Below, one piece after another: positions 57,448-64,000 of a DNA stretch of 64,000 bases. Every line of letters begins with the position of its first letter. Position 1 is the stretch's first letter. The stretch covers positions 29,197,618 to 29,261,617 of the forward strand of contig JAFMSR010000010.1 in assembly GCA_022818135.1 (NCBI GenBank), in the 5' to 3' direction. Source of the DNA: Saxidomus purpurata (lineage: Eukaryota; Mollusca; Bivalvia; Venerida; Veneridae). The notes under the pieces were generated by a model. The model saw only the letters and a program-made list of their open reading frames with translations, ran no database searches and was not told where the DNA came from. The position numbers and the translations under genes were made by a program.

Positions 57448-58988
57448 CTTGTGAACGCAACTCCTCTTAAACCGGATGGCGATTTTGCTTAAACTTCCAG
57501 GGATGAACAACCTTAAGTGTAGATGGTAGTAAAGGAAGGAATTTTCAGCGACCAAATTTAACAGAATTATGGCCCTTTGTTGATTTTTTCACTATATATC
57601 TTGTGAACGCAACTCCTCTTAAACCGGATGGCAGATTTTGCTTAAACTTCCAGGGATGAACAACCTTAAGTGTAGATGGTAGTAAAGAAAGGAATTTTTG
57701 CTGCACCAAATTTAACAGAATTATGGCCCTTTGTTGATTTTTTCACTATATACTATGTAGAAATTTTGTGAACGCAACTCCTCTTAAACCGGATGGCAGA
57801 TTTTGCTTAAACTTCCAGGGGATGAACAACCTTAATGTGTAGATGGCAGTAAAGGAAGGAATTTTTGCTGCGGCCAAATTTAACAGAATTATGGCCCTTT
57901 GTTGATTTTCACTATATACCATATAGAAATTTTGTGAACGCAACTCCTCTTAAACTGGTTGGCAGATTTTGCTTAAACTTCCAGGGATGAACAACCTTAA
58001 GTGTAGATGGTAGTAAAGGAAGGAATTTTGTTGCACCAAATTTAACGAATTATGGCCCTTTGTTAAGTTTTTCACTATATACCATATAGAAATATTGTGA
58101 ACGCAACTCCTCTTAAACCGGATGGCAGATTTTGCTTAAACTTCCAGGGATGAACAGCTTTAATGTGTGATGGTAGTAAAGGAAGAAATTTTTGTTGCAC
58201 CAAATTTAACAGAATTATGGCCCTTTGTTGATTTTTTCACTATATACCATATAAATTTGTTCACCAAATTTAACAGATTATGGCCCTTTGTTGATTTTTC
58301 ACTATAACCATATAAATAATTGAACATATAAATTTTACTTTGTAATTTAATTTAACATGTACATAAGGTTACCTGTAGATCATTTTAGGTATATGTAAGA
58401 AATGAAACAGTGGAATGAAAAAGTTCCACAAAAATCTTACTACATAAAATCTTACATACAGATATGCTTGCTCTTGTTTGAGCACTCGCACAGGGGGCCG
58501 CCTTGCCCTATTCAATCTTTATTTGAATGTTATGAACGGATTGTCAGTTGCTCATATTTGCTTGCTTTCAAAAGAACTTTGTTTTTCAACTTGAAAGCAC
58601 TCTTTGTTTATTCCTACTAATGACTGCCGAATGGTTTAGGTCTTTCCATAGACACAGTAGATATGGTAACTTATTAAATATATGTAACATGAAGGGTGGA
58701 TTTTATAATTTTTTACTATGATAGCATGAAAAGTTTACCACAGATTTTCAACATATTAAAAAGGAATGAAACAGTTCATATATTTTTGTTATAATTTTGG
58801 CAGTTTTCATTTTCCAACGAGTATAAATCTGTGATTAACGTCTACATTTTGTGTATCTTAAATTTATGACGGTCACTTTGAAGGATGATATCACTTTAAT
58901 CGGAACAAAGTTTTGTAGCGTAATAATGATGATATTGTACATTGTAGATAAAGCTGCTAATGCAGGGAAAGACGGGGAACAGAAATAG
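35155..58988 (+). CDS. NR1-type nuclear receptor, Rev-erb/E75/E78-like, with very long hinge
   Basis: Coding exons: 35237-35338, 35596-35737, 39446-41766, 51808-51904, 53144-53232, 55132-55333, 57032-57232, and a probable 58948-58988. All junctions are GT-AG with matching phases. The product is 1064 residues (1053 if exon 7 is read through to TAA at 57238). DNA-binding domain, residues 13-89: finger 1 Cys 13, 16, 30, 33; P-box CEGCK-G; finger 2 Cys 49, 55, 65, 68; C-terminal extension [14 protein letters not shown]. Hinge is about residues 91-820. Ligand-binding domain is about 820-1051, with the family signature [20 protein letters not shown] and a later block [17 protein letters not shown] that parallels Rev-erb/E75. 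No AF-2 helix 12 is found. Established: Rev-erb lacks helix 12 and represses transcription. A repressor role here is inference. Exact group (NR1D/E/G or a lophotrochozoan NR1 branch) needs a tree. Confidence 0.93.
35191..35211 (+). promoter_or_regulatory. Upstream ORF in receptor leader
   Basis: ATG with gaaaATGG context, six codons, TAG, ending 25 nt before the main ATG. It could lower translation of the receptor. Confidence 0.4.
35596..35737 (+). CDS. Receptor exon, zinc finger 2
   Basis: Acceptor atatttcag|GGATTT; donor TTGAAG|gtaagg; 142 nt, phase 0 to 1. Encodes [19 protein letters not shown] and on through [19 protein letters not shown]. The split right after CEGCK is the common intron position between the two fingers. 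Confidence 0.95.
35800..36165 (+). repeat. Bivalve repeat, copy 3 (degenerate)
   Basis: 'gattgccctttgtctgttgtc', 'catttacttcaaacaacatctcc' (quoted partly: cttcaaacaacatctcc) and 'agcattgtcttgtggtctgat' patterns, lacking the clear end. Confidence 0.65.
36166..37350. other. Receptor intron 2, part
   Basis: AT-rich; no structure recognised apart from poly-T at 36569-36583. Confidence 0.4.
37360..37440. repeat. GTCT/GTGT microsatellite
   Basis: Interrupted run of tgtctgtctgcc and tgtgtgtgtttgtgtg. ORFs on both strands here are low-complexity artefacts. Confidence 0.8.
37536..37710 (+). mobile_element. Repeat with 'cggccacctg' modules (TE end)
   Basis: Starts ACAGTCAAACTTGTGCTAAC followed by three 'gcggccacctg' modules, typical of a DNA-transposon end. 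The matching opposite end was not found in the next 2 kb, so this is probably a fragment. Confidence 0.5.
37711..38940. other. Receptor intron 2, part
   Basis: Nothing recognised. Confidence 0.4.
38940..39340 (+). repeat. Bivalve-type repeat with 'aggtcaaggtcacagtgat' modules
   Basis: Two units about 130 bp apart (from 39045 and about 39175): 'aacttgagatc', 'gtagatgat', 'tttttggggtca', 'aagtcaaggtca'. Ends next to the large hinge exon. Confidence 0.75.
39446..41766 (+). CDS. Receptor exon: DBD extension, long hinge, start of LBD
   Basis: Acceptor gctttactttcag|CTG, donor GGACAG|gtaaat; 2321 nt, residues 82-855. Begins AVRMGRIPK (DNA-binding extension). The rest is Ser/Asn/Gln/His-rich and largely disordered. 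A helical island lies at about 536-600 ([17 protein letters not shown], then charged repeats). Basic clusters AKAKKK (about 588-593) and KKKR (633-636) could be nuclear localisation signals. The last 35 residues ([18 protein letters not shown]...) look helical and probably start the LBD. Unspliced it would run on to a TGA at 41806-41808. Confidence 0.93.
41815..42640 (+). repeat. Tandem bivalve repeat, about 110-bp units
   Basis: At least six units marked by 'ggtcaaaggtcaaggt' or variants (42055, 42190, 42330 and others) and 'gatcctgaaac'. Many contain two AGGTCA-like half-sites. Confidence 0.8.
42947..44475 (+). repeat. Bivalve repeat, copy 4 (longest, about 1.5 kb)
   Basis: Starts 'agctcacctggcacaaagtg' with a self-complementary edge (ctggcacaaagtgccag) and a 'cgtccgtccgtccgtc' block. 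It continues with eight or so tandem modules of about 125-140 bp ('gcttagatatttggcatgta', 'ggacctctaccaagattgtt', 'ggcttatataggaaaaact') and ends 'gggccatcatggccctcttg'. Confidence 0.9.
44782..44965 (+). repeat. Bivalve repeat, copy 5 (5' part only)
   Basis: Same start as copy 4 ('agctcacctggcacaaagtg'), breaking off after 'gatgttccttgcatggagct' where the Penelope-like element begins. Confidence 0.85.
45036..45074 (-). ncRNA. Hammerhead ribozyme motif, left (inverted) Penelope end
   Basis: Minus strand: TTTGCC, CTGATGA, GCATGAAAGC, GAAACCGGTTGGCAAA in order. Stem I TTTGCC/GGCAAA, short stem II GC/GC, core CUGAUGA and GAA, minimal stem III ACC/GGU with no loop, predicted cleavage after the U before GGCAAA. 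Such tiny stem III forms are known to act best as dimers. Confidence 0.7.
45620..45901 (+). CDS. 93-codon ORF inside the TIR element, unknown
   Basis: ATGGCGGAC start in good context, TGA at 45899-45901. Encodes [17 protein letters not shown] onward, with a mixed alpha/beta look and [16 protein letters not shown] near the C-terminus. No family recognised. The preceding 150 bp is less AT-rich and 5'UTR-like, so it may be a captured first exon of a host gene. The ORF ends just before the foldback at 45913. Confidence 0.35.
   Translation: MADNTNRKHELQYFKLKIINVTKNKEESFIRSFNLGSSVIDVVNNLLDTENTLVTHVYADDSAVGAETKLYVLKDFGLVDFMYFSIFNIKINY
45913..46319. mobile_element. Foldback element, 407 bp
   Basis: Outer ends CACGGTGGGGAATCACATGG and the complement (CACGTGATTCCCCACCGTG). 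Inner arms 'gtattctagaactac' / 'gtagttctagaatac'. Sits inside the element at 45350-46865. Confidence 0.75.
46505..46570 (+). repeat. tRNA-like sequence (Leu/Ser-type head)
   Basis: TGGCCGAGTGGTTAAGGTCG is a strong class II tRNA A-box/D-arm match. No good B-box follows, so a pseudogene or SINE head is likely. Confidence 0.45.
46866..47245 (+). mobile_element. Third copy (partial) of the SINE-like family
   Basis: Matches the distal half of the 28905/31770 family, including the 246-bp palindromic-ended unit 46919-47164 (CTGAAGGGAAAAAGAAACGC ... CCCTTCAG). Confidence 0.75.
47250..47340. repeat. Perfect 39-bp inverted repeat (hairpin)
   Basis: Arms 47250-47288 and 47302-47340 are exact reverse complements, separated by 13 nt (ataccggtagtca). 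It lies at the junction between the SINE-like copy and the Penelope coding remnant. Confidence 0.9.
47391..47612 (+). pseudogene. Penelope reverse-transcriptase C-terminal remnant
   Basis: 73-codon open stretch with [26 protein letters not shown] and IIKTN, as at the end of the Penelope RT/linker region. Flanked by stops, so a fossil. Confidence 0.7.
47815..48045 (+). pseudogene. Penelope GIY-YIG endonuclease remnant
   Basis: After a 1-nt frameshift near 47840 the frame reads [16 protein letters not shown], then SEHLDTC, then [13 protein letters not shown] and TGA. FYIGQ corresponds to the YIG half of the motif. The GIY half (VLYFLVC) is in the other frame. Confidence 0.7.
48121..48159 (+). 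ncRNA. Hammerhead ribozyme motif, right Penelope end
   Basis: Plus strand, identical 39-nt core to the left copy: TTTGCC stem I, CTGATGA, GCATGAAAGC, GAAACCGGTT, GGCAAA. It lies downstream of the GIY-YIG remnant, where Penelope LTR-like repeats carry their ribozyme. Confidence 0.75.
48216..49370. other. Receptor intron 3, part
   Basis: AT-rich, with A-runs near 48828-48854. No feature recognised. Confidence 0.4.
49380..50325 (+). repeat. Bivalve repeat, copy 6
   Basis: Start degraded ('gagctatcaggattgcattc'), four to five internal modules, end 'gggctatcttggcctcttg'. Confidence 0.85.
50577..51066 (+). repeat. Bivalve repeat, copy 7
   Basis: 'agctcacctggcttggcag' start, three internal modules, a G-run at 50928-50944, end 'ggccatcttggccctcttc'. 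Confidence 0.85.
51067..51800. other. Receptor intron 3, distal part
   Basis: Nothing recognised. Confidence 0.4.
51808..51904 (+). CDS. Receptor LBD exon (helix 1-3 region)
   Basis: Acceptor atatttttcag|CTC, donor ATAATAG|gtaatg; 97 nt, phase 0 to 1. Encodes [20 protein letters not shown] and [13 protein letters not shown]. Confidence 0.88.
51905..53143 (+). other. Receptor intron 4
   Basis: A possible SINE relic at 52110-52200 (catgggtttgagtaccgca resembles a B-box). Otherwise nothing recognised. Confidence 0.45.
53144..53232 (+). CDS. Receptor LBD exon (signature, helices 3-5)
   Basis: Acceptor attttttttacag|GTT, donor TGGACA|gtaagt; 89 nt, phase 1 to 0. Carries the LBD signature [20 protein letters not shown], comparable to F-A-x-x-I-P-G-F-x-D-L-x-x-x-D-Q in Rev-erb and E75. 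Confidence 0.93.
53233..54100 (+). other. Receptor intron 5, proximal part
   Basis: AT-rich, nothing recognised. Confidence 0.4.
54108..54997. mobile_element. TIR element, 890 bp, in receptor intron 5
   Basis: Start CAGTAGGCGGACACT and end AGTGTCCGCGTACTG are inverted copies with one mismatch. No clear target duplication and no transposase. An 85-codon minus ORF inside (54302-54559) is not recognised. Confidence 0.65.
55132..55333 (+). CDS. Receptor LBD exon (helices 5-9)
   Basis: Acceptor tttattacag|TTG, donor ACAGATG|gtaaga; 202 nt, phase 0 to 1. Encodes beta-turn [12 protein letters not shown] and helices [20 protein letters not shown], parallel to the MFEFSEKLNAL..LSDEE block of E75/Rev-erb. 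Confidence 0.93.
55565..55645 (+). repeat. tRNA-like SINE head
   Basis: TATAGCCGAGGGATTAAGATC (A-box-like) and GTGGGGTCGAGTCTGGATA (B-box-like), about 75 nt. Confidence 0.5.
55700..56520 (+). other. Receptor intron 6, part
   Basis: AT-rich. ORFs of 67-68 codons here overlap on opposite strands and show no support. Confidence 0.4.
56521..56970 (+). repeat. Bivalve-type dispersed repeat fragment
   Basis: 'aggtcaaagggtcaaggttac', 'ttttgagtcaaaggtcaatt' and a 'ctgatccttccgaggaacga' start; similar to the 41815-42640 array. Confidence 0.6.
57032..57240 (+). CDS. Receptor LBD exon (helices 10-11) with two possible ends
   Basis: Acceptor ttctgtttcag|CTGG, phase 1. Encodes [19 protein letters not shown] onward to [16 protein letters not shown]. 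The bases TTTA|gtaagtaa form an ideal donor after 57232, while read-through gives FSK and TAA at 57238-57240. Neither form shows an AF-2 motif of the type hydrophobic-hydrophobic-x-E-hydrophobic-hydrophobic. Confidence 0.88.
57298..57444. repeat. Poly-C / poly-G low-complexity tract
   Basis: About 150 bp, nearly all C on the plus strand, with short interruptions (gtccgtccgca). It derives from the end of a repeat starting 'tgccccccaaaggggggttt'. The length may be unreliable in the assembly. Pro-rich and Gly-rich ORFs here are artefacts. Confidence 0.9.
57445..58320 (+). repeat. Tandem array, about 155-165 bp units, five copies
   Basis: Units begin 'ttgtgaacgcaactcctctt' near 57450, 57600, 57766, 57930 and 58095. 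Each contains 'ggcagattttgcttaaactt' and 'atggccctttgttgatttt', and the array ends in a shortened sixth unit. Confidence 0.9.
58321..58947 (+). other. Sequence between receptor exon 7 and candidate last exon
   Basis: AT-rich, nothing recognised. Confidence 0.4.
58948..58988 (+). CDS. Candidate last exon of the receptor
   Basis: Acceptor ttgtacattgtag|AT fits the phase 1 donor at 57232. It adds [13 protein letters not shown] and TAG, giving a 1064-residue protein with a polar tail. The pyrimidine tract is weak, so this is one of two options. Confidence 0.45.
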
Positions 58989-60610
58989 TCATCAGGTACC
59001 AGTTCTCACAATAGGCGATGTACAAATAGATTGCATTGAAAACGCATCTTCACCCAAGATTCTAGTCATAGTGATATGGTATACCTTAACTGACTTTACA
59101 GAGGTTTTTTTTTGGTTCAAAATCAGACAATCACATTGCAACAACATGGAGAATTTATACCCTGATTCGTGGTGTTCTATCATTGATATTCCATTGTCAG
59201 ATTCCATCGTATGATATTCCATTGTTAGATTCCATCATATGATATTACAGTGTTGATAATTAGCTTAGTGTTAGATTAGATGAGAAGCGTCTGCAAACAA
59301 AGACCACATTTGTAACTTCAAAACAGTGGTCTTTGTGCTCAGGTTTGACTGTTGTTATAAAGAAATGTTCTGTCCATCCAGCCATAGATATTGTACTTGT
59401 TACTTGTTAAGATATCTTGCATTTCTGTAATAATTATTAGAGTATATTTTCACATTTAAAGGAAGGAGAATATTTTTCAGAAAAGATTATTTACATTTTA
59501 TATACCCGGTAATGATGTTTTATGAACAGAAGTGATATTTCAAGTTTTTATGGCATAATTTTTTGATGTCTTCAGGTGCAGTAGATTTAAAGGAATAACT
59601 GTTATTTATTTATTTATGAATTGTATTTACATTGACTTTGTATTGTGCTGTGAGATTGACTGCAAACATGTTTATGAACTTTATGAATCAAGTCAATTAA
59701 ATGTAGGTAGGGTTCCTCTTTTGTTCTTTCACAGACAGTAAACTCTGTATATAACCACTCTGGATATCGCTAAATTCTGGATATAAGGAACAAATTTTCT
59801 GGGCCTGATTTTATTCCTTCTTTATTTATATGAAAATTCTACACAGATATAACATACGGCAGATATAAGGAACAAGTTCAAATGGTCCCCAAGGAGTTTG
59901 TTATATTCAGAGTTTAGTGTATATGCTTTAAGAGATGGAAATACAAGCGTGGGTAAAAGATATAAACAAAATAATATATTGGCAAATGATACATGTTTCT
60001 ATATGTATTTTTCAAGCATTTAATAGCAAACTGTGAAAATGATGGCATTGTAATGAAGTAGTCAAAAAAGTTTATACACCAGTCCACAGTCAATCTAAAA
60101 GCACAAATATAAATGGTTGTGCTGATTTTTGCGAAAAAAAGTTTAGGTGATAATGCGTGATAATGAAGATGTATGTTAACACTTGCTTTGTAGCCGACTG
60201 AAAGGCAGGATGGTCATACAGTATAATCCTTGTCTACACTGTCTGTTGGTAAGTTGGTATAATGTGACAATGACAGAATTTACTGGTATTGGCCAAATTG
60301 AATTACGGACAAGTCTTTCTAAAAATCTGCCAGAGCTTACACTAAAAACCTGCAAGAGTGTACATTAATACCAAGTTTCTGGACAGTTAAACGTAACTTA
60401 AGGCCAATGTTACACACTGAGAAAACACATTTTAGACTGGTAGTATTTTGAATAAATGTAATCATGCAGATGTGACGACATCTGGAATGAGTGTTAGAGA
60501 GCAAATCAATAAGATACAGTAGTTTTCTTCATGAACTTAAATATATTTGTAATAACTAATAAATGTTGGGTATATGTGTCACAGTCTAAGTAATGTCCCA
60601 ATCTACATAT
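58989..60610. other. Probable 3' UTR or downstream flank of the receptor
   Basis: AATAAA at 60451-60456 and 60558-60563 are possible poly(A) signals. It includes a second copy of the 1.6-kb MITE (59734-59921) and a SINE 3' part (60478-60550). No coding seen. Confidence 0.4.
59734..59921. mobile_element. MITE, second copy of the 1611-1807 family
   Basis: Start 'cagtaaactctgtatataac', end 'gttatattcagagtttagtg', and the same interior ('tataaggaacaa', 'aatggtcccc'). Confidence 0.7.
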
Positions 60611-60617
60611 AGTTGTT

Positions 60618-61535
60618 ACTCCCTGTTGCAGTTACTTCCCCTTACAGTCATCAGTGTCCGTCTGTCCGTCCGGAGTCATAACTCAGGAACCAATGGATAG
60701 AATATCATGAAACTTTAAATAAGTGTACAATGGCATAATGTGGCAGTGCACACACAACTTTTGTCAAGATTGGACTAGTATCTCCAGAGTTATTGCCCTT
60801 TAATTGTTATTTTCTTCTATATTCAGTATAAAAACATTAAATTCTATTTCTCTGAAACCGGTTATTAAAATTGAATTGTAATTGGCTCAAATAATTTAAT
60901 GATTACTCTTTCTAATATCCACCCCCTACACTTCCTGATTGTTTTTTAGAAATGAGGCCCCTTATGGGGGATGTAGCGCTTCTCTTACATATTCTATTTA
61001 GAAACTTAGAACATCTTTGTTTTCTGAAACTCATAGTACTGATTTAAATGAATTTACAACAACTGAGTTCTGTATCAATGTAAGATGTAGAAAAAATAAT
61101 TACCCCACAGAGATGAGGCCCCCTACGTGGTGGTGACATTTTAAAAATGCTTCTTTTTTCTGAAAAGGCTTGTTAGAATTTGATTTTGTTTGGCACAAAT
61201 AATCAACTTAGTGTTCTCTAACAATGGAAATTTTTTACAAAAATGAGGCCCTTAAGGGGATGTAGTGCTTTTCTTACATAATTATTCTATGTAGATACTT
61301 AAGAATTCTTGTTGTCGGAATATAGTAGTACTGATTAATTAACTTACAACAATTAAGTTCTTTATGACTGTAACTTGAAGAAAAATAATATCACCCAAGC
61401 GATGAGGCCCCAGTGGGGTTGTGAAATTTAATTTTTTTTTTTTTTTGGAAACAGACTGACAAATACACTTTCCACTTGTTTTTCAGCTATTTGCTTCATT
61501 TGGCGGGGGACATTATATCACTGAATTTGTGTGCT
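60618..61535 (+). repeat. Repeat with 'gatgaggcccc' modules
   Basis: Head 'cttccccttacagtcatcag' and 'gtccgtctgtccgtccgga', then four modules with 'aatgaggcccc' or 'gatgaggccccctac' at about 60950, 61110, 61240 and 61400. Ends 'tgcttcatttggcgggggac'. Confidence 0.8.
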
Positions 61536-62020
61536 AGTAAATAAAATGAATTTTTCCATTATTTCTTTGCACTGCTAGTGTTGCGACTGTTAAATTGTAA
61601 AAGCTATGAAGGTACTTGGTTTTAGATCTTGAACACGATTATCTATGTCATATAGTACTGTCCATAGTTACATATGGAGGCAGTGAATGGAGCTCATACA
61701 GTAAAGTTGCTGTGTGGAGTTTCAAGCATGTTATTGTGTGGGATTGCAGCAATAGGGAGGGGGAGAGTGGATAATAAGATTTTGCTGAACTAGAATCATA
61801 TTTGTTCTATTATTAACTTGTGTCAGTGAAATAAATTATGAAGCTTTTTTGTTTTGAAGGTCTTGTGAAATCCTACTCTTATACAGGTGAAAGTGGCAGT
61901 TGTAGATATTTCTTCTTACTGGTATTGTTTATCTGTTAATTGTTAAATCTTTACAATTGTTATAAAACTTGTTACAGAGATCTGAAACATTCCATGTTGA
62001 AAAGGTCAAGTGTAATGTTC
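61536..62020. other. Intergenic sequence
   Basis: Nothing recognised. Confidence 0.4.
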
Positions 62021-62025
62021 TATTT

Positions 62026-62730
62026 TTAGCTCACCAGGAACACATAGTGCTCCATGTGAGCTATTGTGATTGCTTGATATCTGTAACCTGTCGTCTGTCA
62101 GTTCACATGTAACCATGCATGTGCAATAGAGGCTACATTTTCCGATGGATCTTAATGAAAATTGGTCAAAATAACTGTCTTGATTAAATTTAGGTTGAGT
62201 TTGAATATCGGTCATGTGGGGTCAAAACTAGGTCACCATGTCAGATCATAGGAAAACCTTTTGTTTGCCGTAGAGGCTGCATTTTTCATTGGATCTTTGT
62301 GAAATTATGTCAGAATACGTGTCATGATAAATTCTAGGTCAAGTTCGAATATTGGTCATCTGGGCGTTAATAACTAGGTTACCAGGTCAAATGCTAGAAA
62401 AACCTTGTGTATGCAATAGAGGCTGCATTTTTATTGGATTTTTATGAAACTTTAACACAATTACTTTCTTGTTAAAATCTAGGTTAAATATTGATCATAG
62501 TTTGTCAAAAACTAGGTCACCAGGTCAGATTATATATTATAAAAACCTTATACAATGTATATGTAATAGAGTCTGCATTTTTGGCTGGATCTTCATGAAA
62601 CATTGCCAAAATAATCTGATGTTTGTTCTACAAAAAATATCATTGCAGAACTGGGTTGGGTCATTTTTGATTAAATGTATATAAAAACAAAACTTGCAAT
62701 GGAACACAGGTGGGCAACAAATCTCCATTA
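62026..62730 (+). repeat. Tandem repeat, about 130-bp units, four copies
   Basis: Head 'agctcaccaggaacacatag' then units with 'gcaatagaggctgcattttt', 'aaactaggtcaccaggtcag' and 'aaaaccttgtgtatgc' spaced about 130-140 bp. Confidence 0.85.
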
Positions 62731-62845
62731 TAGTCTACTTGTTGTTATTTGACAATAAGTCATAATAATGTTTTCAGAATGCTACATTCTTGTTGAATCT
62801 TGGCAAACATTTAGATACAATGACAAGTATTTTACTTGCATGTAG

Positions 62846-63050
62846 TACATTGGAGTACAGTGCAATGCCTTACATTGGAGTACAGTGCAATGCCTTACAT
62901 TGGAGTACAGTGCAATGCCTTACATTAGAGTACAGTGCAATGCCTTACATTGGAGTGCAGTACAGTGCAATACATTAAGAGTACAGTACAGTACGGTTCA
63001 GTGCAGTACAGTTTGGCACAGCACAATGTTATGCAATGTAGTGCAACTTA
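62846..63050 (+). repeat. 25-bp tandem repeat
   Basis: Unit tacattggagtac + agtgcaatgcct repeats from 62846 at 25-bp steps, four good copies, then degenerates into 'cagtacagt' variants to about 63050. ORFs here are periodic artefacts. Confidence 0.9.
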
Positions 63051-63770
63051 ACCCAATAATTTTATGGGGTTGTTGTTTGAACAGGTACGAACCTTCATAC
63101 TCGGATGTTTTATTATTATACCCTGCAATATTAGTCATTTTCATGGGCAAGAGAAATGCATTTTTTCACAAACTGTGTTCAGAAAATCTCGAAAAAACAA
63201 GAGCAATTTTTTTTCGTCTTCACTACCTTACACTAGTTACGATCTTTTGATCGCAAAGAAAGATTTTCCTGTTTTACATGATCAGAGAATATATAAGAAA
63301 TTGCTTGACAACTATTGTACAACTTTAGTGCACGGAATGTGTTGTGTTTATAGTTGTTGTTGCATGTTGCATTGTGATATATGATTGACGTATCATTTGA
63401 TGTCCATTTACATCGTCTGATATATTGTATGGTATTTGAGTTGATTTCATAGTTTATTTTGCTCTAATTAAAGCTCACCTTTTGTTGCCATCATGTTCAA
63501 TAACACTTTTTTTCAAATTTTAAAAATCTCCTTTTAAACCACTTAATAGAGGTTGATGAAACTTGCTGTAAATATTCTTTTGGACAACATCTTTCATATT
63601 AAATTTTGTTCCATGAATACCACTTGGAAATGAATTCCAGGTGTCATGGCAACAATTTGTTATAATCAAAGTATATTTTGTTACCCAACATAGGTTAGTA
63701 TGATAGGTTTATCAGGACCTTCTTGTTTAAGTATGTTTATTTATTGCAAAGTTTTGGTTAGGACTATTGC
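63051..63770. other. Intergenic sequence
   Basis: Overlapping 100-120-codon frames at 62885-63384 start in or next to the tandem repeat and show no domain. A repeat fragment at 63470-63730 (aaagctcacctttt, ggtgtcatggcaacaa). Confidence 0.4.
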
Positions 63771-63776
63771 TTTCTG

Positions 63777-64000
63777 TCACTTGTGCACAGTTTAAGCTCA
63801 TCTGACATCTGTCACTTGTGCACATTTTAAAGTCATTTGACGTCTGTCACTTGTGCACGGTTTAGTCATCAGACGTCCGTCACTTGTGCATGGTTTATAG
63901 TCATCTGACGCCTGTCACTTGTGCACGGTTTAAAGTCATCTGACGTTTTGTCACTTGTGCACAGTTTAAAGTCATCTGACGTCTGTCACTTGTGCACAGT
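63777..64000 (+). repeat. 35-bp tandem array running off the window
   Basis: 'gtcacttgtgcac' recurs at 63777, 63811, 63846, 63879, 63914, 63950 and 63984 (34-36 bp apart), with 'tttaaagtcatctgacg' between. Continues past the window edge. Confidence 0.95.

Noticed and set aside
57206..57555. Pro-rich and Gly-rich ORFs on both strands
   Set aside because: They translate the poly-C tract in every frame; low complexity, not proteins.
62790..63384. Three overlapping frames of 62-121 codons
   Set aside because: They begin in or beside the 25-bp tandem repeat and give periodic peptides; no domain and no splice support.
1..64000. CRISPR arrays, operons, bacterial promoters
   Set aside because: Interrupted genes with GT-AG introns show a eukaryotic nuclear sequence. 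Tandem repeats here have no unique spacers of constant length.

Overview
The window is a piece of an AT-rich, intron-rich invertebrate nuclear genome. Dispersed repeats point to a bivalve mollusc: tRNA-derived SINEs, many TIR-bounded MITEs, and long tandem families with units such as 'agctcacctggcacaaagtgccag' (split here: agctcacctggc / acaaagtgccag) and 'tgaccttgacctttga'. The phylum is inferred from repeat style and protein character, not from a database search. Only two protein-coding genes can be supported. Nearly all other open frames are short shadows or lie in repeats.

Gene 1 (minus strand, about 22.4 kb down to 0.6 kb, 11 coding exons, 567 codons). Every splice phase agrees. The protein has an N-terminal basic helix-loop-helix-like domain, a long Ser/Thr/Lys-rich middle and a C-terminal HMG-box-like segment. 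This architecture is that of MEIOSIN (BHMG1), the partner of STRA8 that switches germ cells into meiosis in mammals. I call it a MEIOSIN/STRA8-family protein by domain order, with moderate to good confidence.

Gene 2 (plus strand, about 35.2 to 59 kb, 7 or 8 exons including the coding start, 1053 or 1064 residues). This is a nuclear receptor. Two exons encode a complete two-zinc-finger DNA-binding domain (P-box CEGCK-G). One 2.3-kb exon encodes an exceptionally long hinge. Four or five exons encode a ligand-binding domain of NR1 type, closest by eye to the Rev-erb/E75/E78 group. No helix-12 activation motif is visible, so it may act as a repressor.

The two genes point away from each other. 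Candidate non-coding first exons (minus donor at 25772, plus donor at 27480) would leave about 1.7 kb of shared upstream DNA, which contains a perfect CRE. A perfect E2F site lies just beside it.

Repeat landscape by region: 1-25 kb is introns of gene 1, with MITEs (1.6 kb; 11.98-12.5 kb; nested pair 16.07-17.71 kb; 21.4-21.8 kb; foldback 22.46-23.44 kb), SINEs and tandem arrays (5.9-6.35 kb and 7.1-8.2 kb). The 27.7-35 kb region has an inverted pair of a SINE-like family. Introns of gene 2 carry seven or so copies of one bivalve tandem family. They also carry a nested island at 44.97-48.22 kb built around a decayed Penelope-like retroelement, whose ends are inverted and each carry a hammerhead-ribozyme motif. 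At 57.3-58.3 kb there is a poly-C tract followed by a tandem array. Beyond 59 kb there are only repeats, ending in a 35-bp tandem array that runs off the window.
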